Assembly (NCBI GenBank): GCA_022571515.1
Contig: JACZXQ010000006.1
Coordinates: 62,001-126,000, forward strand
Reading direction: 5' to 3'
DNA length: 64,000 bases
From: Gemmatimonadota bacterium
GTDB lineage: Bacteria; Gemmatimonadota; Gemmatimonadetes; Longimicrobiales; Gaopeijiaceae
Below the pieces are notes generated by a model. The model had not been told where the DNA came from. It saw only the letters and a program-made list of their open reading frames with translations, and did no database searches. This document shows, one piece after another, positions 34,183 to 43,261 of this stretch (positions are counted from its first letter, which is position 1; every line of letters begins with the position of its first letter). A program made the translations under genes and the position numbers.

Positions 34183-34350
34183 GTGCAGGTCTCCTGACTC
34201 AAGGCCGCCCACCTCACCTTCCCAGGATCGCGATCCCAGTGGTATTCGAGGGAGCGTTCCGGCTCTACTACGCCGTGCCTAACACAGTGGCGGGGCCGTG
34301 CCGGAGTCTCACCGGCTTCCGAGATGCCCAGCCCGCGGTTTTCAGCTTGT
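34183..34350 (-). promoter_or_regulatory. Cobalamin riboswitch (RF00174-type aptamer)
   Basis: Read on the minus strand, the leader contains GAAGCCGGTGAGACTCCGGC, then the B12-box CCCGCCACTGTG. It continues with CACTGGGATCGCGATCC, GGGAAGGTGAGG and the closing GAGTCAGGAGACCTGC. These are the conserved blocks of the cobalamin aptamer in order. It lies directly upstream of the TonB receptor, with a promoter at 34358-34386 and a terminator-like platform at 34135-34182. Binding of adenosyl- or methylcobalamin normally turns such genes off. Confidence 0.95.
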
Positions 34351-34357
34351 CGGGATA

Positions 34358-34386
34358 AATTTAGTGTGGGATGGCAGGGCACGCAA
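34358..34386 (-). promoter_or_regulatory. Promoter of the cobalamin-riboswitch operon
   Basis: On the minus strand, -35 TTGCGT (34386-34381) and -10 TAAATT (34363-34358) are separated by exactly 17 bases. Transcription would begin near 34350, at the start of the aptamer. Confidence 0.6.
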
Positions 34387-34392
34387 TCAGCC

Positions 34393-35338
34393 TCATCGCG
34401 TCTCCCCACTCACCGTGTCGGCGGAGGGTTGGTCGCCCTCAAGAAGCTGTGCACGAGGCTCCGTCAAGGGTGTATCGCGATTCTCGGCCGAGTAGATGCG
34501 CCGCGTCGGGTACGCGAGTTCGATGTCGGGCTCCTCGGCGAAGGCGTCCAGAATGCTTTCCCAAATGGCCTGTTCGGCTCCGCGCCGCGCCCGGGGCTCG
34601 GCCAAGTGCCGTATGGTCAGTAGCACGCCGCTGTCACGCACCGTCGTATACACCGTGGCGCTCAACGTGCGATACGAGATGAGCAGCCGGCGCGTTGCTC
34701 GTGGGATGATGTCCTTGGCCCGGCGGCTGATCTCCCCCGTCTCCTTCTCCACCACCTCGGCCAGGATCGCCTTCGCCTTCTTCCAATCGCTCTCGAAGGT
34801 CACGAGCACGGGAATCTCATTCCACACGTACGGGAACTCGGCCGTGTAGTTGGCGATGGGGTCGCTGAGCAGCTTCTGGTTGGGAATGTGCACCACCCGG
34901 CCCGTGCTCTGGTCCGCGTCCACCCAGTTGCCGATCTCGAGCAGGGTGAACTCGAAGATCCTGATGTCCACCACATCTCCGGCGAACCCAGCGATCTCAA
35001 TTCGGTCGCCCACGTCGAACGGGTGCTTCCACATGATGAACACCCAGCCAAATCGTGCCGATGATGACCAGGGTGATGATCGAACTGGCCAGGGTGAGGC
35101 CCTTGCCGAACTGATAGCGCGCTCGACGATCCCGAAAGCGACCCTCCAACAGTCGGGCCAACAGGCGCCTTATCACGGACATGGCGACTATCGTCGCCAG
35201 TGACATGAACACCTTCATGAGTGTCTCGTTCGAGACACCGAAGTCGGTGCCGAGCAAGGCCTGGAAGGCGCCGACTACGGTGGTCGGGGGCTGGGCCTGC
35301 ACGGAGTCCGCCGCGGCCTGGAGGAGTGCTAGCATCAT
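34393..35338 (-). pseudogene. MscS-family mechanosensitive channel broken by an internal frameshifting deletion
   Basis: Two frames together encode most of an MscS channel. The N-terminal part from 35338 has two membrane helices, ending ITLVIIGTIWLG, and then reads out of frame to 34997. The C-terminal part resumes as WVFIMWKHPFDVGDRIEI, the start of the beta domain, and runs to 34393. About 30 residues normally lying between these segments are missing; they include transmembrane helix 3, which lines the pore. The junction near 35041-35050 reads GGCTGGG, which would fit both flanks, so deletion between short repeats is likely. A product from the internal ATG (35043) would be a soluble fragment. 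A functional channel is not expected. Confidence 0.8.
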
Positions 35339-35440
35339 CGGCTACTGAGTACGCGTCTCGCGGTAGGGAAATCCCAGCAAGATACCGACCCGAGGAGCCG
35401 GGGAAAAAGGGTCGGGCGAAGAGGCCGGCCCACAGCACCC

Positions 35441-36976
35441 TTAGATCACCCGCCTCCGGTCCAACAACCGGTACTGAATGGCCTCTGCTACGTGCTTTGG
35501 CGCGATGTCGTCCGCGCCTGCGAGATCCGCGATCGTACGCGCCACCTTGAGGATGCGGTGATACGCCCTCGCGGAGAGACCTAGACGGTCCAACGCCTGC
35601 TGAAGCAGTCGGACCACTTCGGGACTCGGCCGGCAGAAGCGGCGGAGGTCGGCCGGCTCCATCTGACCGTTGGCGTACACGCCGGGTGAGTTTGCCAGGC
35701 GCTCCGCTTGGAGGCTTCGCGCCGCGACGACGCGCGCCCGTACCTCGGCCGATTCGGAGCCGGGACGATCGTCGCTGAGGGCCCTGAACGGAACCGCGGG
35801 CACTTCTACATGCAGATCTATCCGGTCCAGCAAGGGGCCCGACACCCGCGCCCGGTAGCGAGCCACGTGTGCGGGGTCGCACGCGCAGCGGTCCTCGGCG
35901 TCACCCCAATGGCCGCAGGGGCACGGGTTCATTGCCGCTACCAACATGAATCGGGCAGGATACCGTGCTGTAGCCCGAGCACGCACGATAGACACTGACC
36001 CGTCCTCGAGCGGCTGCCTCAGCACCTCCAGCACGTTGCGGCGGTACTCGGGCAGCTCGTCCAGGAACAGCACCCCATGGTGCGCGAGGCTGACCTCACC
36101 GGGCCGGGGCGGAGATCCACCACCCACGAGGCCAGCGTCGCTGATCGTGTGATGGGGCGCCCGGAACGGCCGCCGCGCCACCAGTGACGCACCGGGCGGG
36201 AGCCTGCCCGCCACGGAGTGGATCTTGGTTACCTCGACCGACTCCGCCAGGGTGAGCGGGGGCAGAATGCCGGGAAGGCGGCGAGCCAGCATGGTCTTGC
36301 CCGAGCCCGGTGGTCCGATGAGCAGCAGATTGTGAGCACCCGCCGCCGCGACTTCCATGGCCCGCTTCACGTGCTCCTGGCCCTTTACGTCGCTCAGGTC
36401 CGGCCCGGTGGGCGGGGCTTCCGCCAACTCCGTCTCGGCGTTTACTCGGGTCGAGGCCAGGTGCGCGCGCCCTGTCAGGTGCGCAATGAGCTCGCCAATG
36501 GTCTGCGGTCCGATCACGTCGATGCCGTCGAGAATCGCCGCCTCGCGTGCATTCTCGTTCGGGAGGATCAGCCCTGTCAGGCCGGCTTCGCGGCAAGCCA
36601 GTGCGATAGGCAACGCTCCCCTCACCGGCCGCAGGCACCCGTCCAGGCCCAGCTCACCCACCGCGGCGTAGCCGTCGAGCGCTCGAGGGTCGATGACGCC
36701 GCACCCAACCAATAGCCCGAGAGCAATGGGCAGGTCGAACGCGCTGCCCTCCTTGGGTATGTCGGCGGGGGCCAGGTTGACCGTGATGCGCTTGGGGGGA
36801 ACCGGATGGCCCGAGTGGCGGAGCGCAGCCGTCACACGCTCGCGGCCTTCTCGCACGGCGCCTTGCGGTAGACCGACCACCGCGAACGAGGGCAGGCCGG
36901 GCGCGAGGCTGACCTCCACCCGGACGAGAAAGCTTTCGACGCCTTGGATCGCGGCGGACGTGATCTGGGCCAACAT
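35441..36976 (-). CDS. comM: Mg-chelatase-like AAA+ ATPase, ComM/YifB family
   Basis: The 511-residue protein has an N-terminal Lon-protease-like domain (ITSAAIQGVESFLVRVEVSL, NLAPADIPKEGSAFDLP). The MgChl AAA+ domain carries Walker A IGPPGSGKTML and RRPFRAPHHTISDAGLVGGG, and a C-terminal helical domain with RAYHRILKVARTIADL follows. ComM is a hexameric helicase assisting branch migration during integration of DNA taken up by natural transformation, so the cell may be transformable. It starts with ATG at 36976 and stands between two broken genes. Confidence 0.93.
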   Translation of the reverse strand: MLAQITSAAIQGVESFLVRVEVSLAPGLPSFAVVGLPQGAVREGRERVTAALRHSGHPVPPKRITVNLAPADIPKEGSAFDLPIALGLLVGCGVIDPRALDGYAAVGELGLDGCLRPVRGALPIALACREAGLTGLILPNENAREAAILDGIDVIGPQTIGELIAHLTGRAHLASTRVNAETELAEAPPTGPDLSDVKGQEHVKRAMEVAAAGAHNLLLIGPPGSGKTMLARRLPGILPPLTLAESVEVTKIHSVAGRLPPGASLVARRPFRAPHHTISDAGLVGGGSPPRPGEVSLAHHGVLFLDELPEYRRNVLEVLRQPLEDGSVSIVRARATARYPARFMLVAAMNPCPCGHWGDAEDRCACDPAHVARYRARVSGPLLDRIDLHVEVPAVPFRALSDDRPGSESAEVRARVVAARSLQAERLANSPGVYANGQMEPADLRRFCRPSPEVVRLLQQALDRLGLSARAYHRILKVARTIADLAGADDIAPKHVAEAIQYRLLDRRRVI

Positions 36977-37034
36977 GGACCCGGAATCTCGACCGGATTC
37001 CGGGCCCTACCATGGCCCGATGGGCTCGCGCCCC

Positions 37035-38745
37035 TCAGGCGAAGAGCGGCGGCCTCTTCAGGTGGTGATCCGTAGCCTCCTGGAATGCCCGCGCCACCCG
37101 CAGCATCTCGGCGTCGCCCCAAAGTTTGCCCACGAACGAGATGCTCACCGGCATGCCCTCCTCCGTGAACCCGGATGGCAAGACCACCGTGGGATGGCCG
37201 GTGAGGTTGGTCAGCAGGAGCACACTTTGTGCGAAGGACGGCGTGATGAACACGTCGATGCCGTCCAGCGCAGCCTCGGTCGCCCCCATGACCATGGTGC
37301 GCAGCCGATTGGCTTGGATGTACTCCACTGCGGGGGTCATGCGCGCCGTGCGAAACGTGTGCGGCCAGGTTCCCCTGCCCTGTCGGGTCAGCAGGTCGTC
37401 ACGCCCGCTCAGTGTGAGTTCATCGAAGGCCGCCGCAGCCTCAGCGCTCAGAATGATCCGCATCGCCCCGAGCGGGAATTCGTCCGGCAGCTCGACCGGA
37501 ACCGGATCGATCCCCAGGCTCCGGATCACCTCGAGTGCCGCCTTGTCCGCATCGGTCGCGCGCTCCGACTCGAAGGCACTCTTGAGGTAGCCGATGCGCA
37601 GGTCCGTCAGCGGCGCCTCAGCGTCCCAGTTGAACGGTAACGTGCGGGCCGTGGGGTCTTTGCCGTCCGCGCCGTGAATGGCGTCGAACACGAGCGCGCA
37701 GTCCTCCACCGCCCGGCAAAGCGGACCGATCTTGTCCATGCTCCACGACAGCGCCATGGCACCATAGCGGCTCACCCGACCGAACGTGGGCCTCAGCCCC
37801 GTCGCACCACAGCGTGTCGCCGGCGACACGATCGACCCGAGCGTTTCGGTGCCAATCGAGAATCCGACCAGCCCGGCCACCGTCGATGACGCGGAACCGG
37901 CGGACGAGCCACTGGAGCCCTGCTTCGGGTTCCACGGGTTCCGGGTCCTGCCGCCATACCACCAGTCGCCCTGGGCCAGCGCGCCCAAGGTGAGCTTGGC
38001 GATGAGCACGGCGCCGGCCTCCTCCAGGCGGCGCACGACCGTGGCGTCCTCATCGATCACCTGATCTTCGTACGGCCTGGCGCCCCAAGTGGTACGGTAG
38101 CCCTTAACCGCCAGCAGGTCCTTGCCTCCCCAGGGGATCCCGTGCAGCGGACCCCTGTACGTGCCGGTCGCGATCTCGCGGTCCGCGCGCGCGGCCTGCC
38201 GGAGCGCCAGTTCCTCCGTGACGGTGATCACGGATTCCAGGGTGGGTCCATGACGCTTCAGCCGATCCAGGTACATGAGTGGTGAGTTCAGTCGAGGTCA
38301 CCTGGCGAGTACGCACGAGTTCCGAGAGCACACTCACCGGCCAGAAGGCCACCTCCTCCAGATTCGCCGGCCGCTCCACCTCCGGTCGTCTCGACATGCG
38401 AAAAGGCTTCTGCTGGGTGGGAAACTCGGCGCCAGGGAGCACGGGATCGAATTGAAGCGCCGGTGGGATCTCGTTTGGAATCCCTTGCTCACGAATGGCA
38501 CGAAACGCCCCGAGGTTCTGGTTGAGGCCCCTGAGCATGCCTTCACGCTCTTCCTCACTGAACTCGAGGCCGGCTACCGCGGCTGCGTCTATGATTATCT
38601 CTGACGTAATCGCCTGACGCTCCTGAGCCTGGGCCCATAGCACGCCCGGAAACAGCGTGCCGCCCACCCCAAGGCCCGACATGTAGGACATGAACGCGCG
38701 GCGATCGAGAGGTGGGGTGGTCGAAGCCGAGGCGGGTCGTGTCAT
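37035..38745 (-). pseudogene. Tat-exported amidase interrupted by a frameshift
   Basis: The N-terminal piece starts at ATG 38745 with a twin-arginine signal (LDRRAFMSYMSGLGVGGTL) and continues to VTSTELT near 38290. The conserved continuation MYLDRLKRHGPTLE lies in another frame from 38276 to 37035. One extra base (or two missing) around 38277-38290 breaks the gene. The downstream frame holds the complete amidase-signature triad (GGKDLLAVKG lysine; GSSGSSAGSASS serines). It could be translated from its own ATG but would lack the export signal and about 150 residues. A sequencing error is an alternative. The family hydrolyses amides; substrate unknown. Confidence 0.8.
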
Positions 38746-38824
38746 GGTCTCACCGTCGTCTGTTGAAGAGTCCGTGTCGAAGCCACACGGTGCCGCCCCT
38801 TCCATACGTACGCAAGATGTTACA

Positions 38825-38853
38825 TTGCGCTTCTGCCAAGGCCTCGATAGGAT
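38825..38853 (+). promoter_or_regulatory. Candidate promoter of the transhydrogenase operon
   Basis: -35 TTGCGC (38825-38830) and -10 TAGGAT (38848-38853) are separated by 17 bases. The first gene begins at 38958, so the leader would be about 95 bases. The -10 resembles the TAGGNT boxes at 12541, 12612 and 25063. Confidence 0.45.
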
Positions 38854-38957
38854 GGGCCGCGGCGCGCCACCGGGTGGGATGGAAGCGGTCCCGACCGGGC
38901 CGGTGACCAACGTAGCGAAACGCAAAGGAGAACCATCTTGACGTTCGGAGTGGGCCC

Positions 38958-40061
38958 ATGAAGGTCGCCGTTCTCGGTGAGACGAGCCCGGATGAGAGCC
39001 GCGTGGCAATCGTGCCCTCGACCGTACGGGAAATGGCCAAAGCGGGACTCGAGATCACGGTCGTGGCCGGAGCCGGCATCGGGTCGCATTATCCCGACGA
39101 AGAGTACCGTGAGGCAGGGGCGACCGTAGCCCCCGACGCCGCCTCGGCACTTCAGGGCGCGGCCATCGTGCTCAAGGTGCAGCCACCTACTGCCGAAGAG
39201 GTCGCCCAGCTCCCGAGCGGTTGCCGGCTCGTCAGCCTGCTTTCTCCGCTGACGAACGCCGACCTCGTCGAGTCGCTGGCCAACGCGGATGTCACGGCCT
39301 TCGCGCTCGAGCTGATCCCACGTATTTCGCGGGCGCAGAGCATGGACGTGTTGTCGTCGCAGGCTACTGTCGCTGGCTATAAGGCCGTGCTCATGGGTGC
39401 GGATGAGTTGAGCAAGTTCCTGCCGATGTTCATGACGGCGGCAGGAACGATCCGGCCGGGTAAGGCGCTCGTGTTGGGCGCCGGCGTGGCGGGGCTCCAA
39501 GCCATCGCCACGGCCAAGCGACTGGGCGCCAGGGTAGAGGCCTTCGACGTGCGCGTTGCGGTCAAGGAGCAGGTCGAGAGCTTAGGGGCCAAGTTCCTGG
39601 AAACCGAGGATGAGGTCACGGCCGAGGGCGAGGGCGGCTACGCGAAAGAGCTCTCGGAAGAGCAACACCAGAGGGAACTCGAGTTGATTGCAGACCACAT
39701 CAAGGACGCGGACCTGGTCATTACCACTGCGCAGATCCCCGGGCGTCCCGCGCCGCTTCTGATCACCGAAGAAATGGTGGATTCGATGCGGCCCGGCTCG
39801 GTCATCGTAGACCTGGCGTCAGAGTCGGGCGGGAACTGCGCGGTGACCGAAATGGCCACGACAGTGGTGCGCAACGGGGTCAAGGTGATCGGGCCCGTGA
39901 ACCTGCCCGGCGATGTTCCGGTCCACGCGAGCCAGATGTTCTCCAAGAATGTGGTGACGTTCCTGAAAGAGATGCTGGACGAGGGCGAACTCACGCTCGA
40001 CTTCGAGAACGAGGTGATCGACGCCACCTGCGTGAGCCACGGTGGCGAGGTGCGCAAATGA
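38958..40061 (+). CDS. pntAA: NAD(P) transhydrogenase subunit alpha part 1
   Basis: This 367-residue soluble NAD-binding subunit (domain I) starts VAVLGETSPDESRVAIVPST. It contains the Rossmann motif VLGAGVAGLQAIATAKRLGA and the QIPGRPAPLLITEEMV segment. It lacks the membrane helices, which are in the next gene, so this is the three-gene transhydrogenase type. The enzyme couples hydride transfer between NADH and NADP+ to proton movement across the inner membrane, supplying NADPH. GGAG seven to eight bases before the ATG is the ribosome binding site. Confidence 0.96.
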   Translation: MKVAVLGETSPDESRVAIVPSTVREMAKAGLEITVVAGAGIGSHYPDEEYREAGATVAPDAASALQGAAIVLKVQPPTAEEVAQLPSGCRLVSLLSPLTNADLVESLANADVTAFALELIPRISRAQSMDVLSSQATVAGYKAVLMGADELSKFLPMFMTAAGTIRPGKALVLGAGVAGLQAIATAKRLGARVEAFDVRVAVKEQVESLGAKFLETEDEVTAEGEGGYAKELSEEQHQRELELIADHIKDADLVITTAQIPGRPAPLLITEEMVDSMRPGSVIVDLASESGGNCAVTEMATTVVRNGVKVIGPVNLPGDVPVHASQMFSKNVVTFLKEMLDEGELTLDFENEVIDATCVSHGGEVRK

Positions 40062-40094
40062 AACTTGTCTCAATGAACTCCGAGAGGAAATCCG

Positions 40095-40373
40095 ATGGGT
40101 GAGATGGTCGTCGGCCTGTACGTCTTCGTACTGGCCGCTCTGGCGGGGAGTGAGGTCATCTCCAAGGTGCCTCCCACACTCCACACTCCACTCATGTCGG
40201 GGGCGAACGCCATTTCCGGTATTGCCGTCATCGGCGCCCTCGTGATCTCGGCGCAGGCCAACACCCCGATCGTGCAGATCCTGGGGGTGGTGGCAATCGC
40301 CATGGCGATGGTCAACGTGGTTGGTGGCTTCATGGTCACCGATCGCATGCTCCAGATGTTCAAGAAGAAATAG
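40095..40373 (+). CDS. pntAB: NAD(P) transhydrogenase subunit alpha part 2
   Basis: The 92-residue membrane protein has three hydrophobic helices (VVGLYVFVLAALAGSEVI; a middle GIAVIGALVISA; VVAIAMAMVNVVGGFMV) and ends in LQMFKKK. This is the small membrane-domain part of the split alpha subunit. It lies 33 bp after pntAA and ends two bases before the pntB ATG. Confidence 0.95.
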   Translation: MGEMVVGLYVFVLAALAGSEVISKVPPTLHTPLMSGANAISGIAVIGALVISAQANTPIVQILGVVAIAMAMVNVVGGFMVTDRMLQMFKKK

Positions 40374-40374
40374 C

Positions 40375-41775
40375 ATGGATCTCTCCTTCCTTTTCGACCT
40401 CACCTACCTCGTGTCCGCCACTCTGTTCGTGGTGGGGCTAAAGAGGCTGCAGTCACCCGCCACCGCCCGGCAGGGCAATGCCCTTGCCGCTTTGGCGATG
40501 CTCGTCGCCATCGTGGCAACGCTGGTCGAGAACGATGTGCTCTCGTGGACCGGCATTCTGATCGGCATGACCGTAGGCTCCCTGATCGGAGCGCTGGCCG
40601 CGCGCATGGTGAAGATGACGGATATGCCCCAGATGGTGGGTATCTTCAACGCGTTCGGCGGCGGCGCGTCCGCCCTCGTGGCCGGGGCGGAGTTCGTGCG
40701 TATCCAGCAAATGGGGGCACCGATGGCCACCAGCACGGGCCTCTCCATCGGGCTGGGCAGCCTGATCGGCGCCGTGACCTTCACGGGAAGCTTCGTGGCC
40801 TTCGGAAAGCTTCAGGGCCTCATCAGCGGCAATCCGATCACGTTCCCGCTCCAGAAGACTTTCAACGCCCTGCTCTTCCTGGCTGCGCTGGCACTGGGTG
40901 CGGGCCTGAGCGGCGCGTTCGCCTTGGGTGGACTCACTCCGCTCACGGTATTCATGGTCTTCATCGGCATCTCGCTGCTCTTGGGCGCCCTGCTGGTGAT
41001 CCCGATCGGCGGGGCCGATATGCCGGTCGTGATCTCGCTGCTGAACTCCTACTCGGGACTCGCGGCCGCAGCCGCCGGCTTCGTCGTGGGGAACATGGTG
41101 TTGATCATCAGCGGCGCCTTGGTGGGCGCGGCCGGGCTCATCCTGACCATCGCCATGTGCAAGGCCATGAACCGCTCACTGGCCAACGTGGCGTTCGGCA
41201 CATTCGGAGGTGAGAGCGCCACCGCACAGGTGGCGTCGGGAGACAAGCCGGTCCGGAGCATAGATGCTGAGCAGGCCGCCATGGTACTGGCGTACGCGCA
41301 GTCGGTGGTGGTGGTGCCCGGTTACGGACTCGCAGTCGCCCAGGCGCAGCACGAGCTCCGCAAGGTGATGGAGATTCTCGAGGAGCGCGGGGTGGACGTG
41401 AAGTACGCCATTCATCCGGTCGCCGGCCGCATGCCCGGGCACATGAACGTGCTGCTCGCCGAAGCGGATGTGCCCTACGACAAACTCTTCGATCTGGATG
41501 AGATCAACGACGACTTCCAGCGCACGGACGTAGTCCTCGTCGTAGGTGCGAACGACGTGGTAAATCCCGAGTCGCGTAGTCCCCAAAGCGTGATCGCGGG
41601 CATGCCGATCCTGGACGTGGATCGCGCGAAGAACTGCATCATCATGAAGAGGAGCCTGTCCCCGGGCTTCGCCGGCATCGACAACCCTCTCTTCTATCTG
41701 GACGGCACCATGATGTTCTTCGGTGACGCCAAAGTGTCGATGAGTGATCTGGCGCGGGAGGTTCGGGAGGCCTGA
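40375..41775 (+). CDS. pntB: NAD(P) transhydrogenase subunit beta
   Basis: The ATG at 40375, directly after the pntAB stop, gives 466 residues. The first 270 or so are polytopic membrane domain with about eight helices. The C-terminal NADP(H)-binding domain III begins around ASGDKPVRSIDAEQAAMVL and contains VPGYGLAVAQAQHEL, HPVAGRMPGHMNVLLAEA and VGANDVVNPESR. The operon ends here without a visible terminator; the next gene is convergent 32 bp on. Confidence 0.97.
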   Translation: MDLSFLFDLTYLVSATLFVVGLKRLQSPATARQGNALAALAMLVAIVATLVENDVLSWTGILIGMTVGSLIGALAARMVKMTDMPQMVGIFNAFGGGASALVAGAEFVRIQQMGAPMATSTGLSIGLGSLIGAVTFTGSFVAFGKLQGLISGNPITFPLQKTFNALLFLAALALGAGLSGAFALGGLTPLTVFMVFIGISLLLGALLVIPIGGADMPVVISLLNSYSGLAAAAAGFVVGNMVLIISGALVGAAGLILTIAMCKAMNRSLANVAFGTFGGESATAQVASGDKPVRSIDAEQAAMVLAYAQSVVVVPGYGLAVAQAQHELRKVMEILEERGVDVKYAIHPVAGRMPGHMNVLLAEADVPYDKLFDLDEINDDFQRTDVVLVVGANDVVNPESRSPQSVIAGMPILDVDRAKNCIIMKRSLSPGFAGIDNPLFYLDGTMMFFGDAKVSMSDLAREVREA

Positions 41776-41807
41776 GGGTCGGGCATCCACAGAGCCGCCA
41801 GCCGGCG

Positions 41808-43226
41808 CTAGACGCGGGAGGCCGCCTCCGCCGATCGCGTCAACAGTTCCCAACCACGGCGAACGTGGTCTTCGGTCGTACGCAGGTTTCCCACCGACAG
41901 CCGGAGCGTGAGCCTACCGTTCAGGCGTGTGCTCGAGAAGAACGCTTCCCCGCTGGCATTCGCTCGGTCGAGGATGTTCTGGTTGAGCTCATCCTGCTCC
42001 TCCGGGGAACGGGCGGACGGCGCGTACCGGAACACCGGCGTGCTGAAAATCACCGGCGCCATCAACTCCCAATCAGTGTGTTCTTCGACCCAACCCCCCA
42101 CCAGGCGTCCGAGACGAATGTGCTCACGGATGCGCTCAGCCATACCCAGCACGCCAAAATAGCGGATCACGAACCAGAGCTTGAGCGCCCGGAACCTGCG
42201 GCCCAGCGAGATCCCGTAATCCATCAAGTTGGTGGCGCCCTCACCGTCATCGGTGTGGAGGTACTCTGGGATCAGGCTGAAAGCCTGTCGCAGCATCTCA
42301 GGCCGCCGACAGTAGAGAATGGAGCAGTCCATCGGAGTGAACAGCCACTTGTGCGGATTCACCACGATGGAGTCCGCACGCTCCCACCCCAGAAAGTGCT
42401 CGCGTAGCTCCGGCAGGATTGCGGCGGGCCCCCCGTACGCGGCGTCGACATGCAGCCACAGCCCGAACGCTTCGGCGACCTCCGCGATCTCGGCGACCGG
42501 ATCCACACTCCCACTCGATGTCGTGCCGAGCGTGGCCACGACCGCAAGAGGCTTGCGGCCCGTCGCCAGGTCGCTCTCGATGGCCGATCGCAGAGCACCG
42601 GGGTCCAGCCTGAACAGTTCGTCGACCTCCACCTTGTGGACGCCGTGCGTGCCGAACCCGAGCGTGATCACGGCCTTCTCGATCGACGAGTGCGCCTCGA
42701 CGGAAGTGTAAATCACCCCCGATGGGCCTCCTGCGAGTCCCTCCATCCGTGCCTGGGGCAGGCCCTGCTCACGGGCGGCCGCAAGAGCATACAGGGAACT
42801 GGACGAGGCCGTGTCGTTGATCGTCCCGTGGAATCCCTCGGGAAGTCCGAGGGCCTGGCGCAGCCAGTCGAGGGTGTGCTCTTCCAACTCGGTCGCGGCT
42901 GGACAGCTTCGCCAGACCATGGCGTTCACGTTGAGCGCTGAGGCCAGCATCTCGCCCAGGATGCCCGGCCCTGAACCGGTGTTGGCGAAGTACGCGAAGA
43001 AGGAGGGATGATTCCAGTGCGTGATGCCGGGTACGATCAGGTCCCGGAAATCCCTCAACAACGTCTCGAACCCCTCGCCCTCTTCGGGGGGCTCCAGCGG
43101 CAGGGAGGCCCGCACATCACCGGGCTCGATCTGCGCCAAGACGGGAAGCTGGCCCACCTCTTCCAGGTAGGTGGCAATCCACTCGACGACATCCTCTGCG
43201 TGGGCGCGAAAGTCCTCCACAGGCAT
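41808..43226 (-). CDS. Group II PLP-dependent decarboxylase (aromatic-L-amino-acid decarboxylase type)
   Basis: The ATG at 43226, preceded by AGGAG, gives 472 residues. The internal aldimine lysine is K293 (VVNPHKWLFTPMDCS). H179 in SVEAHSSIEKA stacks on PLP, and ITHWNHPSFFAYFANTGS near the N-terminus matches aromatic amino acid and tyrosine decarboxylases. It would release CO2 from an L-amino acid such as Tyr, Trp or Dopa; the exact substrate cannot be read from sequence. It is last in the order NtrY-like kinase, RsbRD-like protein, decarboxylase. Confidence 0.9.
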   Translation of the reverse strand: MPVEDFRAHAEDVVEWIATYLEEVGQLPVLAQIEPGDVRASLPLEPPEEGEGFETLLRDFRDLIVPGITHWNHPSFFAYFANTGSGPGILGEMLASALNVNAMVWRSCPAATELEEHTLDWLRQALGLPEGFHGTINDTASSSSLYALAAAREQGLPQARMEGLAGGPSGVIYTSVEAHSSIEKAVITLGFGTHGVHKVEVDELFRLDPGALRSAIESDLATGRKPLAVVATLGTTSSGSVDPVAEIAEVAEAFGLWLHVDAAYGGPAAILPELREHFLGWERADSIVVNPHKWLFTPMDCSILYCRRPEMLRQAFSLIPEYLHTDDGEGATNLMDYGISLGRRFRALKLWFVIRYFGVLGMAERIREHIRLGRLVGGWVEEHTDWELMAPVIFSTPVFRYAPSARSPEEQDELNQNILDRANASGEAFFSSTRLNGRLTLRLSVGNLRTTEDHVRRGWELLTRSAEAASRV

Positions 43227-43261
43227 GTCTCCTGTGACTCGACCCACCGATTCCGTCGCGC

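Noticed and set aside
34393-35338. Programmed frameshifting as explanation of the two-frame MscS gene
   Set aside because: There is no slippery heptamer at the junction and about 30 conserved residues are missing, so a deletion explains the data better.
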